Assembly: GCF_014191255.1 (NCBI RefSeq)
Contig: NZ_JACHWH010000002.1
Span: forward strand, 62,001-126,000
DNA length: 64,000 bases
Direction of reading: 5' to 3'
DNA from: Amycolatopsis bartoniae
GTDB taxonomy: Bacteria; Actinomycetota; Actinomycetes; Mycobacteriales; Pseudonocardiaceae
The position numbers were made by a program, and so were the translations under genes. Within the stretch, counting starts at the first letter, position 1; each line of letters opens with the position of its first letter. The notes below the pieces were generated by a model, which saw only the letters and a list, made by a program, of their open reading frames with translations, ran no database searches and was not told where the DNA came from. Positions 34,963-44,149 of the stretch are shown here, in pieces.

Positions 34963-36846
34963 TCACTGGTTGATCTGCAGCGGCATGTACGGCGTGGGCT
35001 CCGGCGACAACGGGATCTGGTACCGCTGCGTCAGGTACGACGCCAGGTCGTGGAACAGCGGCGCCGCCGAGCCCGTGTTCGGCGCGTCCAGCATGATGCC
35101 CACCACGAAGCGCGGGTTGTCCGCAGGCAGGATCCCGGCGAACGTGATGTTGTACAGCGAGTTGCTGTACGCCCCCGTCGCCGGGTCGATCTGCTGTGCC
35201 GTTCCGGTCTTGCCCGAAATCTGGTAGCCCTCCAGCGCCGCCGTCGGGGCGGTGCCGCTGTTGCCGTTCTTCCCCTTCTGCGTGACCGCGCGCATCATGT
35301 CCCGCACCGTGGTCGCGGTCTGCGGGCTCACCACCTGCACGCTCTGCGGCGCCGCCTCGGGCACCACGGTTCCGTCGGGGCGGACCTCCTGCTTGATGAT
35401 CCGCGGCTGCACCCGCAGGCCGTTGTTCGCGATCGCCTGGTACATCCCCGTCATCTGCACCACGGTCATCGACAGGCCCTGCCCGATCGGCAGGTTGCCG
35501 AACGTGGTGCCGGTCCACGTGTTGCGCGGCGGCACCGAACCCCTGCTCTCCCCGGGCAGGCCGATGCCGGTGGACTGCCCGAGCCCGAACTTCTGCAGGT
35601 ACTGCACGTACCGGTCCGGGCCGACCTGCTGCGCCAGCAGCAGCGTGCCGATGTTCGACGACTTCGCGAACACCCCGGTGGTCGTGTACTTGACGGTGCC
35701 GTGGCTCCACGCGTCGTGGATGGTGTGGTCGGCGACCTGCAACGAGCCAGGCACGTCGAGAACCGTCTGCGGCGTGGTGACCCCGGTGTCGATCGCCGCG
35801 GCCGCGGTGACGATCTTGTTCACCGAGCCCGGTTCGTACGGCGTGCTCACGGCCGTGTCGTTCATCAGGTCCGGCGTGTACGTGCTGTCGTCGTTCGGGT
35901 TGAACGTGCGGGCGTCGGCGAGGCCGTAGATTTCGCCGGTCTTGGCGTCCATGACGACCGCGCTGCCACCCTTGGCGTGGTACTTCGTCACGTAGTCCGA
36001 AAGCTCGTTCTGCAGCACGTACTGCACGTCGGAGTCGAGCGTCAGCACCAGGTCGTTGCCCGCCGTCGCCGGCTGTACGTCCCGCTCGGTGCCCGGGATG
36101 ATCACGCTGTCGTCGCCCGACGCCGTGTCCGCCACGTACTGCCCCGGCGTGCCCGCCAGGTCCGCGTCGCGCGTCGCCTCCAGGCCCGCGATGCCGTGCA
36201 GGTTGTGCTTGGACACGTCGGGGTCGTCGGTGCGCCAGTTGGCCACCCCGACCACGTTGGAGGCCAGCGTGTCGCCCGGGTACTGGCGCGCGGCCTGCAC
36301 CTCGCTGCCGATCTCCGGGAACTGCTTGGTGATCTCCTCGGCCACCGACGGCTCGACGTCCTTGGCCAGGTACGTGAACGCCTGCGTCTTGTGGAAGTCC
36401 GCGAGCAGCTCGGCCTCGGTGACCTTGCCGGGCAGCTTGGCGGCCATGAACTTCGCGGCCGCGGCCGCGCGCGTCTCGAAGTTCTGGCCCGACTGCGGGT
36501 TCTTCTGCGCGTAGTCGGCCCAGTTCTTGCGCATCACCTTGAGGTTCACCGACAGCGCGCGGGTCTCCACGCTGAACGCCAGCTTCACCCCGTTGCGGTC
36601 CTCGATCGCCCCGCGCTGCGCGGGGATCGTGATCGTGGTGGTGCGCTGGCTCTCCGCCTTCGCCGACAGCGCCTCGGCCTGGAACCCCTGCACCTGCACG
36701 AGTTTCAGGCCCGCGACGACAAGCACGCCGACCAGCACGACGCGGACGGCGACGTAGCGGCTCTTGCCGGTGGCCGCGGACGGCCGCCCGGCGACCTGCC
36801 GCACCCGTGCGGTGTACGTGCGGCGCCGGGAGCGCTCCGGCATCAC
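34963..36846 (-). CDS. pbpB: Septal class B penicillin-binding protein (FtsI/PbpB)
   Basis: A 627-residue bitopic transpeptidase: basic cytoplasmic N-terminus, one helix (about 31-50), pedestal domain with RGAIEDRNG, then the transpeptidase with SVNK (S341-K344), SSN (396-398) and GKTGTAQQ. It crosslinks septal wall with FtsW. GTG 36846 overlaps the ftsL-like stop; ATG 36843 is the alternative. Confidence 0.95.
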   Translation of the reverse strand: MMPERSRRRTYTARVRQVAGRPSAATGKSRYVAVRVVLVGVLVVAGLKLVQVQGFQAEALSAKAESQRTTTITIPAQRGAIEDRNGVKLAFSVETRALSVNLKVMRKNWADYAQKNPQSGQNFETRAAAAAKFMAAKLPGKVTEAELLADFHKTQAFTYLAKDVEPSVAEEITKQFPEIGSEVQAARQYPGDTLASNVVGVANWRTDDPDVSKHNLHGIAGLEATRDADLAGTPGQYVADTASGDDSVIIPGTERDVQPATAGNDLVLTLDSDVQYVLQNELSDYVTKYHAKGGSAVVMDAKTGEIYGLADARTFNPNDDSTYTPDLMNDTAVSTPYEPGSVNKIVTAAAAIDTGVTTPQTVLDVPGSLQVADHTIHDAWSHGTVKYTTTGVFAKSSNIGTLLLAQQVGPDRYVQYLQKFGLGQSTGIGLPGESRGSVPPRNTWTGTTFGNLPIGQGLSMTVVQMTGMYQAIANNGLRVQPRIIKQEVRPDGTVVPEAAPQSVQVVSPQTATTVRDMMRAVTQKGKNGNSGTAPTAALEGYQISGKTGTAQQIDPATGAYSNSLYNITFAGILPADNPRFVVGIMLDAPNTGSAAPLFHDLASYLTQRYQIPLSPEPTPYMPLQINQ

Positions 36847-37511
36847 TGGCCTCCCGCTTGTGCCGACACCACCGGCGGCTGCGGCTCGTCGCCCTGCGGC
36901 ACGTCACCTTCGATCGGCGCCGTGCCCGGAGGGTTCGCGGGCGGCGGGGTGGCGGCGGTGCTGGGCGGCGGCGGTGCCTGGCCGACGGCCTTCTCGGGCG
37001 TCCCGACGACCGTGACGGACCCGTCCGGGTTCTGCACCAGGTGCGCCGGGTTGCCCGCGGGCACCATGCCGAGCGCCTTCGCGCGCGCGGCCAGCGACGA
37101 CGCCGCCTCCGCCTTCGTCACGCCCTGCTGCAGCTGCTCGGACTGCTCGGCGAGGTTCGAGTTCTCCTCGCGGATCTGCTCCAGCCGGTAGGAGTCGGCG
37201 ATCGCCTGCGTGGACAGCAGCAGCGTGGTGACCACACCCGCGGCCAGCAGCGTCATCACGATCAGCACGAACGACGCGCGCGAACGCGGCCAGCGCAGCC
37301 GCAGCTTCCGGCCGTCGCGCTTCGGCTCGTCGTCGGTGCGGCGCAACAGGTCCACGCGCTGGGCGCGGCGGGCGTACGCGCGTTCGGCGGCCGTCGTCCG
37401 CTGCTGGCCGGTCCGCGTCGGGCGGCGCTCGACGCGGGTGGCCTCCTTCGCGCGGGTGCGCGACGGCGTCTCGGCCGGCGGCTTGCGCCGGGTCCGTGTG
37501 GGCGCGGTCAT
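36843..37511 (-). CDS. ftsL: FtsL-like divisome protein
   Basis: A 222-residue bitopic protein: Arg/Lys-rich cytoplasmic part (1-75), one helix (about 80-103), then a short coiled coil ([20 protein letters not shown]) and a Pro-rich extracytoplasmic tail. Position between rsmH and pbpB plus topology identify it as FtsL. The long tail and basic head are typical of actinobacteria. ATG 37511 overlaps the rsmH stop (ATGA). Confidence 0.85.
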   Translation of the reverse strand: MTAPTRTRRKPPAETPSRTRAKEATRVERRPTRTGQQRTTAAERAYARRAQRVDLLRRTDDEPKRDGRKLRLRWPRSRASFVLIVMTLLAAGVVTTLLLSTQAIADSYRLEQIREENSNLAEQSEQLQQGVTKAEAASSLAARAKALGMVPAGNPAHLVQNPDGSVTVVGTPEKAVGQAPPPPSTAATPPPANPPGTAPIEGDVPQGDEPQPPVVSAQAGGQ

Positions 37512-38455
37512 GTGCCCTCCCTGATGCGTTCCGCCGCGCGGAGCCGGACAGAAGCGGCGCGCGGGTTGTGCTCGGTCTCGGTCTCGTCGGCCTTCTCGGC
37601 CCCTCGCGTCAGCAGCTTCAGCTGGGGTCCGTGGCCGGGCAGTTCCACCGGGAGCCCCGGCGGGGTGCGGGACTTCGCCAGCTCGGCGAAGCCCTGCTTC
37701 ACGATGCGGTCCTCCAGCGACTGGTAGGACTCCACGACAATGCGGCCGCCGTGGGCGAGCGCCTGTAGTGCCGCGGGGATCGCGCGCCGCAGGACCTCCA
37801 GCTCGCCGTTGACCTCGATGCGCAGCGCCTGGAAGGTGCGCTTCGCGGGATGACCGCCGGTGCGGCGGCTGGCGGCGGGCACGGCGTCGTACAGCAGCTT
37901 CACCAGCCGTTCGCTGCGCTCGAACGGTTCGCGTTCCCGCTCCGCGACGACAGCCTTCACGATCCGCTGGGCGAACCGCTCCTCGCCGTAGTCGCGCAGG
38001 ATCCGGACCAGCTCGCCGGGCGGGTACGTGTTGAGGACCTCCGCGGCGGTGGGCCCGGTGGTCGGGTCCATGCGCATGTCCAGCGGCGCGTCCCTGGCGT
38101 AGGCGAACCCGCGCTCGGCGCGGTCCAGCTGCATCGAGGACACGCCGAGGTCGAACAGCACACCGTCCACTTGCGACAGTCCACGCTCGGCCAGCACCTC
38201 GGGCAGCCGGTCGTACACGGCGTGCACGAACTCCACGCGGTCTCCGTGCGCCGCAAGGCGTTCGGCCGACTTTTCGAGCGCGTTGGGGTCGCGGTCCAGC
38301 GCGATCACCCGCAGCTGCGGATGGGCGGACAGCAGGGCGTCGGAGTGGCCGCCGAGGCCGACGGTGGCGTCGACGAGGACGGCGGGACGGTCACTGAGGG
38401 CGGGGGCGAACAGTTCGAGCACACGCTCGAGCAGCACCGGCACGTGCTCGGCCAC
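37508..38455 (-). CDS. rsmH: 16S rRNA m4C1402 methyltransferase RsmH
   Basis: A 315-residue SAM-dependent enzyme. It has HVPVLLERV at the N-terminus, the SAM motif [14 protein letters not shown], and [19 protein letters not shown], then [17 protein letters not shown] 38455 gives 6-7 nt to the AGGGGG SD; GTG 38461 sits directly on it. The leader is the mraW RNA. Confidence 0.95.
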   Translation of the reverse strand: MAEHVPVLLERVLELFAPALSDRPAVLVDATVGLGGHSDALLSAHPQLRVIALDRDPNALEKSAERLAAHGDRVEFVHAVYDRLPEVLAERGLSQVDGVLFDLGVSSMQLDRAERGFAYARDAPLDMRMDPTTGPTAAEVLNTYPPGELVRILRDYGEERFAQRIVKAVVAEREREPFERSERLVKLLYDAVPAASRRTGGHPAKRTFQALRIEVNGELEVLRRAIPAALQALAHGGRIVVESYQSLEDRIVKQGFAELAKSRTPPGLPVELPGHGPQLKLLTRGAEKADETETEHNPRAASVRLRAAERIREGT

Positions 38456-38484
38456 GACCACCCCCTGTTCGCCCTTGCAGAAAA

Positions 38485-38578
38485 CGGATGCCGTCAGGTC
38501 CCCGCCCGCCCGCTGCGGACCTGGTGCCGGGGAAGGTGCACCAGGGCCGCTGAGCGGACAGAGGCCTCACGGCATCCG
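38485..38578 (-). ncRNA. mraW RNA motif upstream of rsmH
   Basis: On the reverse strand CGGATGCCGT (38578-38569) pairs perfectly with ACGGCATCCG (38494-38485), closing a multistem structure. Inside are a CCTGGTGC/GCACCAGG hairpin and a GTCCGCT/AGCGGGC-type helix. Position in the mraZ-rsmH gap of an actinobacterial dcw cluster matches the mraW RNA family. The ligand and mechanism of the family are unknown. Confidence 0.75.
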
Positions 38579-38645
38579 AGTTCATGTCGTCCTCACACCG
38601 GCTCCCGCGCCCCCCGACGGCGTGGGCACCGGCTTCACCGCACGT

Positions 38646-39077
38646 CTAGAACACGCCCGGCAGAACCTCTTCCTGTGCCTTCGCGTAGCTGTCCTCGTGC
38701 TCCTCCAGGTAGGTCTGCCACGCCTGGGCGTCCCAGATCTCCAGCCTGGTGATCGCGCCGATCACCACGCACTCCTTGTTGAGCCCGGCGTAGCGCCGCA
38801 GCTCGGGCGCGATCGCGATGCGCCCCTGCCCGTCCGGGCGTTGCTCGTCCGTTCCGGCGAACAGGTAGCGCTGGTAGGCGCGGACCGCTTCGTTCGTGAA
38901 CGGCGCTTCGGCGACCTTGCGGGCCATCTGCTCGAACTCGGCGCGCGGGAACACGTAGAGACAGTGGTCCTGCCCCTTGGTGACCATCAGTCCACCTGCC
39001 AGCGCGTCGCGAAACTTCGCGGGCAGCGTGAGCCGCCCCTTGTCGTCCAGTTTCGGGGTGTGGGTACCGAGGAACAC
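38646..39077 (-). CDS. mraZ: Transcriptional regulator MraZ
   Basis: A 143-residue protein, the standard MraZ length, with two AbrB-like SpoVT modules: [20 protein letters not shown] and the second-half [20 protein letters not shown]. It represses the dcw promoter in E. coli by binding direct TGGG-type repeats. GTG 39077 follows GGGAGG by 8 nt; starting further upstream would translate the operator. Two 16-bp repeats upstream are its likely sites. Confidence 0.95.
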   Translation of the reverse strand: MFLGTHTPKLDDKGRLTLPAKFRDALAGGLMVTKGQDHCLYVFPRAEFEQMARKVAEAPFTNEAVRAYQRYLFAGTDEQRPDGQGRIAIAPELRRYAGLNKECVVIGAITRLEIWDAQAWQTYLEEHEDSYAKAQEEVLPGVF

Positions 39078-39108
39078 CGGCCCCACCTCCCACGGGGCCT
39101 CCCTTCCG

Positions 39109-39150
39109 CCCCACTGCGCACCACGGTACCCCACTTTTCACCACAGTCAA
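39109..39150 (-). promoter_or_regulatory. mraZ promoter with two MraZ-box-like direct repeats
   Basis: Reverse strand: TTGACT (39150-39145), 16-bp spacer, TACCGT (39128-39123). GTGGTGAAAAGTGGGG (39144-39129) and GTGGTGCGCAGTGGGG (39124-39109) share 13 of 16 bases at a 20-bp period, covering the spacer and the start region. The AGTGGGG halves resemble known MraZ boxes. The rest of the 39078-39417 gap holds no gene, only G-rich sequence (39300-39356) and a CCGGGAC/GTCCCGG palindrome (39276-39290). Confidence 0.65.
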
Positions 39151-39275
39151 CGTGGGCGATGCGCTCGTCCGAGCGAAAATCCGGACGTTTACGCAGGTGA
39201 GGACCTGTGGGGTGGAGTGGGGGAAAGGTGGGGGACGCAACTGCCCACTCCCCCGCCGCGGGGGTGACCGGGGCA

Positions 39276-39290
39276 CCGGGACGGTCCCGG
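39276..39290. terminator. Possible terminator palindrome after the espG-like gene
   Basis: CCGGGAC-G-GTCCCGG is a perfect palindrome about 130 bp past the stop of the reverse-strand espG-like gene. There is no T-run, so the role is uncertain. Confidence 0.3.
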
Positions 39291-39417
39291 AGGGCCCGGT
39301 GGTGGGGCGGTGTGGGAGGAGTGGGGGACGGTGGTGGGGCGCGGTGGGGGGGCGGCGACGACGTGAACACCACCACTCGGCCACGTCCACCGGAGTGGCC
39401 ACCGCGCCCGGGCGCCG

Positions 39418-40128
39418 TCAGTTCACGAGATCCGCCAGCCGGGCCGCGACCCGGGCCGGGTCCGCGGGGGTCAGGGTCAGCCAGGACTGCCCGCCGCGGC
39501 CTTCGGCCACCGTGGCGCAGTAGGCGCCGGCGTCGGTGGTGAACCAGCTGACCCCGCCGGCCCGGCGCACGTGCTCGCCGTCCCGCACGCGCACCGAGAA
39601 CTGGCCCGCGCCGAGGACCGGCCGCGCCTGGATCTTCCGGATCTCCCGCAGCTGCTTCTCCTGCGCGGGCGACTGGGCGCCGTGCACCGCGGACTCCGGC
39701 ACGCTCACCCCGAGCCCCGGCCCGGGCTCGAACGGCGGCAGCAACCCGACGACGGCCGCGAACACCTCGGTGTCCCGGATCGGCGACAACCCGATCGTCC
39801 GGCTCGGCTGCGCCGCCAGCACCGCCCGCCTGCCCGCCACCGCGGCGACCGCGCGCAACGGCGCCTCGTCCGCCAGCGACACGAGCGCCTCGCACTCGAC
39901 GTACAACGTGGCCTCGGCGAGCGTCTCCAGCCGGTCGGCCAGCGTCGCGTCCACCCGGCCCGCCGTGCACAGCCCGCGCTCGGCCAGGTTGCGGTACACC
40001 GCCTCCCGGATCTCCGCCCGCTCCCCGGCGGTGCCGCCGACGCTGCGCAGCTCGAACGGCACCGGCGCCCGCCGCAACCCCAGGTCCTGCCAGAGGATGT
40101 CGAACGCCGACGCGGAGACGCGGATCAA
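39418..40128 (-). CDS. ESX secretion-associated EspG-family protein
   Basis: A 236-residue protein with EspG-like N-terminal ASAFDILWQDLGLRRAPVPF and the C-terminal GQSWLTLTPADPARVAARLADLV. EspG is the cytoplasmic chaperone of PE/PPE substrates of type VII secretion. TTG 40128 overlaps the upstream PPE-like stop (TTGA), so chaperone and presumed client are coupled. No ESX core genes (eccB-E) are in the window. Confidence 0.82.
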   Translation of the reverse strand: MIRVSASAFDILWQDLGLRRAPVPFELRSVGGTAGERAEIREAVYRNLAERGLCTAGRVDATLADRLETLAEATLYVECEALVSLADEAPLRAVAAVAGRRAVLAAQPSRTIGLSPIRDTEVFAAVVGLLPPFEPGPGLGVSVPESAVHGAQSPAQEKQLREIRKIQARPVLGAGQFSVRVRDGEHVRRAGGVSWFTTDAGAYCATVAEGRGGQSWLTLTPADPARVAARLADLVN

Positions 40129-40658
40129 GCCGGCGCCTCGAACGACCGGTCCGGCACAGCGGCCCGCAGCGCCGCGTCCCGCGCGACCATCACGTCGACC
40201 GCCTTCTGCCGCGCCGCCTCGGACTCCGCCCTGCGCCGCGCCATCCGCTCCGACAGCCCGGCCAGCGCGAACACGTCGCCCGCGGACTCGCGGATCATCG
40301 CGACCGGGTCGTAGGGCACCGGCGGCGGCATCTCGGCGCGCGCCCGCGCGGCGATCCCGGCCTGGTCGGACACGGCGGACGCCAGCGCGAAGGAGACGTC
40401 CGTGGCCTGGTGCGACCAGTCGGCGGCCCGCGCCAGCGTCGCGCGCACGGCGTCGGCCGCCGGGCCCTGCCACGCCTCCTGGCTGCGGTCGGACATCGAC
40501 CGCAGCAGCTCCGCCGACTCGCGCAGCCGCGTGCCGAGCGCCGCCCACTGCTCGCCGATCCGCCCGGCCGCGGCCGGGTCGTTCCCGTCCGCCACCTCGG
40601 CGGCCAGCTCCTCGTGCGAGTACGACTCGTACCTGCGCACCGGTTCCGGAATCGTCAC
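40125..40658 (-). CDS. PPE/WXG-like type VII secretion substrate candidate
   Basis: A 177-residue, mostly helical protein. An early HEELAAEVADG helix is followed by WAALGTRLRESAELL and WQGPAADAVRATL, the W-x-G turn of the WXG100/PPE fold. GTG 40658 has GGGGAG about 5 nt upstream. The final 60 residues are Arg/Ala-rich. It lies between a lipoprotein gene and espG, implying an EspG client. Confidence 0.68.
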   Translation of the reverse strand: MTIPEPVRRYESYSHEELAAEVADGNDPAAAGRIGEQWAALGTRLRESAELLRSMSDRSQEAWQGPAADAVRATLARAADWSHQATDVSFALASAVSDQAGIAARARAEMPPPVPYDPVAMIRESAGDVFALAGLSERMARRRAESEAARQKAVDVMVARDAALRAAVPDRSFEAPA

Positions 40659-40668
40659 ACCCACTCCC

Positions 40669-41172
40669 CTACGGCAGCTTCGGCTCGATCAACTGCGCCA
40701 CGGTCTCGGCCCGGCGGCAGGCCAGGTCCGTGTCGCGGAAGTTCGCGTTGGACACGTCGACCTGCGCGCTCGCGCTCCTGCCCGCGTCGAGCAGCACCGC
40801 GCACGTGCCGTCACCCGCCGAGCGGTCCACGGCCTCGAACGCCTGGTGCCTGCCGACAGTCAGCTGCTTGCCCTTGCCGGTCCTCAGGTCGGCGAGCGAG
40901 GTGGTGTCGTCGAGCGTGATCGTGAGGCCGAACAGGCCGGTCTCGGTCCAGTCGCAGGCCCGCGCGGTGCCGATGGTCTTCGCCTTGCCCAGCGACGTCA
41001 GCCCCGCCGTCGAGCGGTCCACCGACGTCAGCAGGTCGCACGGAGCGAGCGCGGCGAGACCGGCCCGCGGCACCGGGGACGGCGAATCGGACGCGGGTGG
41101 TGCGGCCTGGGCGCCACAACCGGCCAGCAGCAGGCCGGCGGCGAGCACGAGGCCGGTGAATCGCCTACCCAC
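40669..41172 (-). CDS. DUF3558-family lipoprotein
   Basis: A 167-residue exported lipoprotein with signal peptide and lipobox LLLAGC (Cys19) from GTG 41172, then the DUF3558 pattern PCDLLTSVDRS, ACDWTETG and a C-terminal NFRDTDLACRRAETVAQLI. Cysteines suggest a disulfide. LspA at 6.5 kb would process it. It overlaps the preceding gene by 8 bp. Function unknown; the family recurs near ESX-type genes. Confidence 0.82.
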   Translation of the reverse strand: MGRRFTGLVLAAGLLLAGCGAQAAPPASDSPSPVPRAGLAALAPCDLLTSVDRSTAGLTSLGKAKTIGTARACDWTETGLFGLTITLDDTTSLADLRTGKGKQLTVGRHQAFEAVDRSAGDGTCAVLLDAGRSASAQVDVSNANFRDTDLACRRAETVAQLIEPKLP

Positions 41173-41515
41173 CGTGGCAGTCGACCCCGCCCGCCGCATC
41201 GTCGTCGGCGTTCCGGTAGCGCCGCAGCGCCTGTGCGATGTCCGTGCGCAGCCCGTCGAGCTGCCTGCCGAACGCCGTGAGCTGCTCGGCCGCCGACCCG
41301 GGGCCGTCGATGCCGTAGCGGGCCATGAAGTCGCCGATCTCCGCCGCGTACCCGCCGCCGAGCGGGACCGCGCGGCCGAGGACCTTCGCCTCGCGCACCA
41401 GCTCGCCCACCACGTCCTGCAACTGCGTGAGCTGCGCGAACGCGGCTGTCGCGAGCTCGGGGGACACCGCGAACGCACCGGCGCCCACACTCGGTGCCGC
41501 CTTCGTCTCGACCAT
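41165..41515 (-). CDS. Small helical ESX-associated protein (116 residues)
   Basis: Starts at ATG 41515 with GGAGAGG upstream. An alanine-rich N-terminus leads into two helices (ELATAAFAQLTQLQDVVGEL and AAEQLTAFGRQLDGLRTDIA) separated by a Gly-rich loop, like a WXG100-type hairpin but with no WXG triplet. It is first in the operon with the DUF3558, PPE-like and EspG genes. A TATGCT -10-like hexamer lies at 41555-41550. Confidence 0.65.
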   Translation of the reverse strand: MVETKAAPSVGAGAFAVSPELATAAFAQLTQLQDVVGELVREAKVLGRAVPLGGGYAAEIGDFMARYGIDGPGSAAEQLTAFGRQLDGLRTDIAQALRRYRNADDDAAGGVDCHGG

Positions 41516-41785
41516 CGCGCCTCTCCGTGACCGACCGGATCCTCACCGCAGCATAGAGGGTGCCCTGGGGATTGCCCATCACCCGGGAAAACGAGGGTTC
41601 GGTAACGGGGTTGGCGGGAGTTTGACACACTGGATGCCAGGCTGGCTGCCAGCCCAGCAGCATCGAAGGCTCGTACGCGCCGCCGGACCCGGCTGTGAGA
41701 CGCTTCCGCGCCACCACTCGTCCGGGGGCGTGCGGATCGCTCCGCACCCACAGCACGCACGACGGTTTCACCACCAGGAGGTCGA

Positions 41786-42868
41786 GTGACGTCGAGGACC
41801 CAGCCCGCGACCCCCGGCGAGTACACCGGCGAACAGCCGGGACAGGCGCCGTACTACGCGTCCGGCGCTACCGCCTACAACGGGCACGGGACAGTCTCCC
41901 TCGACGAGCTGCACGACACGATGCGCCGCATCGCCGGCAACGTGGAACGCGTGCTCGTCGGGAAGCCCGACGTGGTGCGGATCGCGCTCGTCACCCTGCT
42001 CGCCGAGGGCCACCTGCTGGTCGAGGACGTGCCCGGCGTCGGCAAGACGTCGCTGGCGAAGGCGCTCGCGCGCTCCATCGACTGCACGGTCAGCCGGATC
42101 CAGTTCACCCCGGACCTGCTGCCCAGCGACGTCACCGGCGTGTCGATCTACAACCGGCAGACCGGCGGGTTCGACTTCCGCCCCGGCCCGGTGTTCGCCA
42201 ACATCGTGGTGGGCGACGAGATCAACCGCGCGTCGCCGAAGACGCAGTCGGCGCTGCTGGAGTGCATGGAGGAGCAGCAGGTCACGGTCGACACCACGAC
42301 CTACACCCTCGACGACCCCTTCATGGTCATCGCCACCCAGAACCCGATCGAGATGGAGGGCACCTACGCCCTGCCCGAGGCGCAGCGCGACCGCTTCACC
42401 GCGCGCGTGTCGATCGGCTACCCCGACCAGCAGGCCGAGCTGGCGATGGTCGACGAGCACTCCGGGCACAACCCGCTGGCCGAGCTGGAGCCGGTGTCCG
42501 ACGCGGCCACCGTGGTCCGGCTGATCCGGCTGGTGCGCAACGTGCACATGGCGCCCGAGGTGCGCCGCTACGCCGTCGACGTCGTCGCCGCCACCCGCCA
42601 GGTGCCGGAGATCCGCCTCGGCGCCTCGCCGCGCTCCACGCTGCAGCTCGTGCGCGCCGCCCGCGCGCAGGCCGCGTTGTCCGGGCGCGACTTCGTGGTC
42701 CCGGACGACCTGCACGCCGTCGCGATCCCCGTGCTGGCCCACCGGCTCGTGCTCACCACCGAGGCGCACGCCGCGCGGCGTTCGGCTGTCGACGTCGTCC
42801 GGTCGGTGCTGCAGCGGGTGCCGGTGCCGCAGGGCGGTCCGGCGGTCAACGGCCAGGGCCGCCGGTAA
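41786..42868 (+). CDS. MoxR-family AAA+ ATPase
   Basis: A 360-residue AAA+ protein. Walker A GVGKTSLAKALA, Walker B VVGDEINRASPKTQSALLE, and sensor region IATQNPIEMEGTYALPEAQR. MoxR ATPases act as chaperones, usually with a DUF58 partner encoded next to them, as here. GTG 41786 has AGGAGG 4-5 nt upstream. A TTGACA occurs at 41622-41627 without a good -10. Membrane or metal-cofactor targets are unknown. Confidence 0.92.
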   Translation: MTSRTQPATPGEYTGEQPGQAPYYASGATAYNGHGTVSLDELHDTMRRIAGNVERVLVGKPDVVRIALVTLLAEGHLLVEDVPGVGKTSLAKALARSIDCTVSRIQFTPDLLPSDVTGVSIYNRQTGGFDFRPGPVFANIVVGDEINRASPKTQSALLECMEEQQVTVDTTTYTLDDPFMVIATQNPIEMEGTYALPEAQRDRFTARVSIGYPDQQAELAMVDEHSGHNPLAELEPVSDAATVVRLIRLVRNVHMAPEVRRYAVDVVAATRQVPEIRLGASPRSTLQLVRAARAQAALSGRDFVVPDDLHAVAIPVLAHRLVLTTEAHAARRSAVDVVRSVLQRVPVPQGGPAVNGQGRR

Positions 42869-42874
42869 CCGGCC

Positions 42875-44149
42875 ATGCTGCGGTCGCTGTCGGGGCTGAC
42901 CACGCGAGGACGCTGCCTGCTCGCCGCGGGCGTGGCGGCGGCGGTCTGCTCGATCGTGCTCAACGAACGCGACCTGCTGCGTGTCGCGGTGTTCGTGGTC
43001 GGGCTGCCGCTGCTGGTGGCCGTGTTCCTCGCCGCGTCGCGGGTGCGCATCGGCGCCTCGCGGCGGATGCTGCCCGAGCGCGTCGCGGCCGGGTCCCACA
43101 GCGAGGTCGAGCTGGCGCTGTGGCGCAACGGCAAGCTGCCCTCGGGTGAGGTGCTGCTCGAAGACGGCGTGCCGTACGCGCTGGGCTCGCGGCCGCGGTT
43201 CGTGGTCGAGCGGCTGCCGCAGGGCCGGTCGGTGGCGCTGCGCTATCCCATCCAGCCGATGCTGCGTGGCATCCAGCAGGTCGGCCCGCTGCGCGCCACG
43301 CTGACCGACCCGTTCGGGCTGTGCGAGTTCGAGCGCGAGCTGATCGGGCACACCCGGCTGGTCGTGGTTCCGCGCGTGGTGTCGCTGTGGGGGCTGCCGA
43401 GCGGGGCCGGCGTCGGCGCGGGTGACGACGGCAGCGTGCGGCTGCACGCGGGCCAGGGCGAGAACGACGTGATCGTGCGCCCGTACCGCCAGGGCGACGA
43501 CCTGCGCAAGGTGCACTGGCGCTCCACCGCGCGCCGCGACGAGATCATGGTGCGCCTCGAAGAGCGCCCGTGGCGGGGCGGCACCACGGTGCTGCTGGAC
43601 CACCGCGCGGCCGCCCACCACGGCACGGGTCCCGCGGCGAGCCTGGAGTGGGCGATCTCGTTCGCCGCCAGCGTGTGCCTGCACCTGCGCAAGGCCGGGC
43701 ACCGGGTCCGGCTGGTCACCGAGCACGGCAAGCTGCTCGCGGACACGCCCGGCGACGGCGGCGAGGGATACGACAACGTCATCCTGGACGCGCTCGCCGC
43801 GCTCCAGCCCGCGCACCAGCGGGATCTCACCACCGGGCACGACCCGGCCGAGGGGCAGGAGCTGATCGCGATCCTGGGCACGGTGAGCAACGAGGCGGTC
43901 CACGAGCTGACGCGGTTCCGCGCGCGCGGCACGCGCAGCCTCGCGGTGCTGCTGGACACCCCGGCGTTCTCGGGCGGCGTCACGGCGCCGGAGCAGCGCG
44001 CGGCGGCCACCGAGGAGTCGGTGGCGCTGCTGCGGGCCGCGGGCTGGGGCGTGGTGGTCGCCGAAGCGGCGGCCCCGATGCAGCAGGTCTGGGCCGAGCT
44101 GTGCCGCACCGGCGCGGGCCGGGGCGTGCTGCTGGGCGGTGCCCGGTGA
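42875..44149 (+). CDS. DUF58 domain protein
   Basis: A 424-residue protein with two N-terminal helices (about 10-52), a beta-sandwich-like segment and a C-terminal DUF58 domain marked by RPYRQGDDLRKVHWRSTARR and EERPWRGGTTVLLDHRAAAH. It starts 6 bp after moxR and ends overlapping the transglutaminase gene (GTGA). The trio is a common actinobacterial envelope cassette. Confidence 0.9.
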   Translation: MLRSLSGLTTRGRCLLAAGVAAAVCSIVLNERDLLRVAVFVVGLPLLVAVFLAASRVRIGASRRMLPERVAAGSHSEVELALWRNGKLPSGEVLLEDGVPYALGSRPRFVVERLPQGRSVALRYPIQPMLRGIQQVGPLRATLTDPFGLCEFERELIGHTRLVVVPRVVSLWGLPSGAGVGAGDDGSVRLHAGQGENDVIVRPYRQGDDLRKVHWRSTARRDEIMVRLEERPWRGGTTVLLDHRAAAHHGTGPAASLEWAISFAASVCLHLRKAGHRVRLVTEHGKLLADTPGDGGEGYDNVILDALAALQPAHQRDLTTGHDPAEGQELIAILGTVSNEAVHELTRFRARGTRSLAVLLDTPAFSGGVTAPEQRAAATEESVALLRAAGWGVVVAEAAAPMQQVWAELCRTGAGRGVLLGGAR

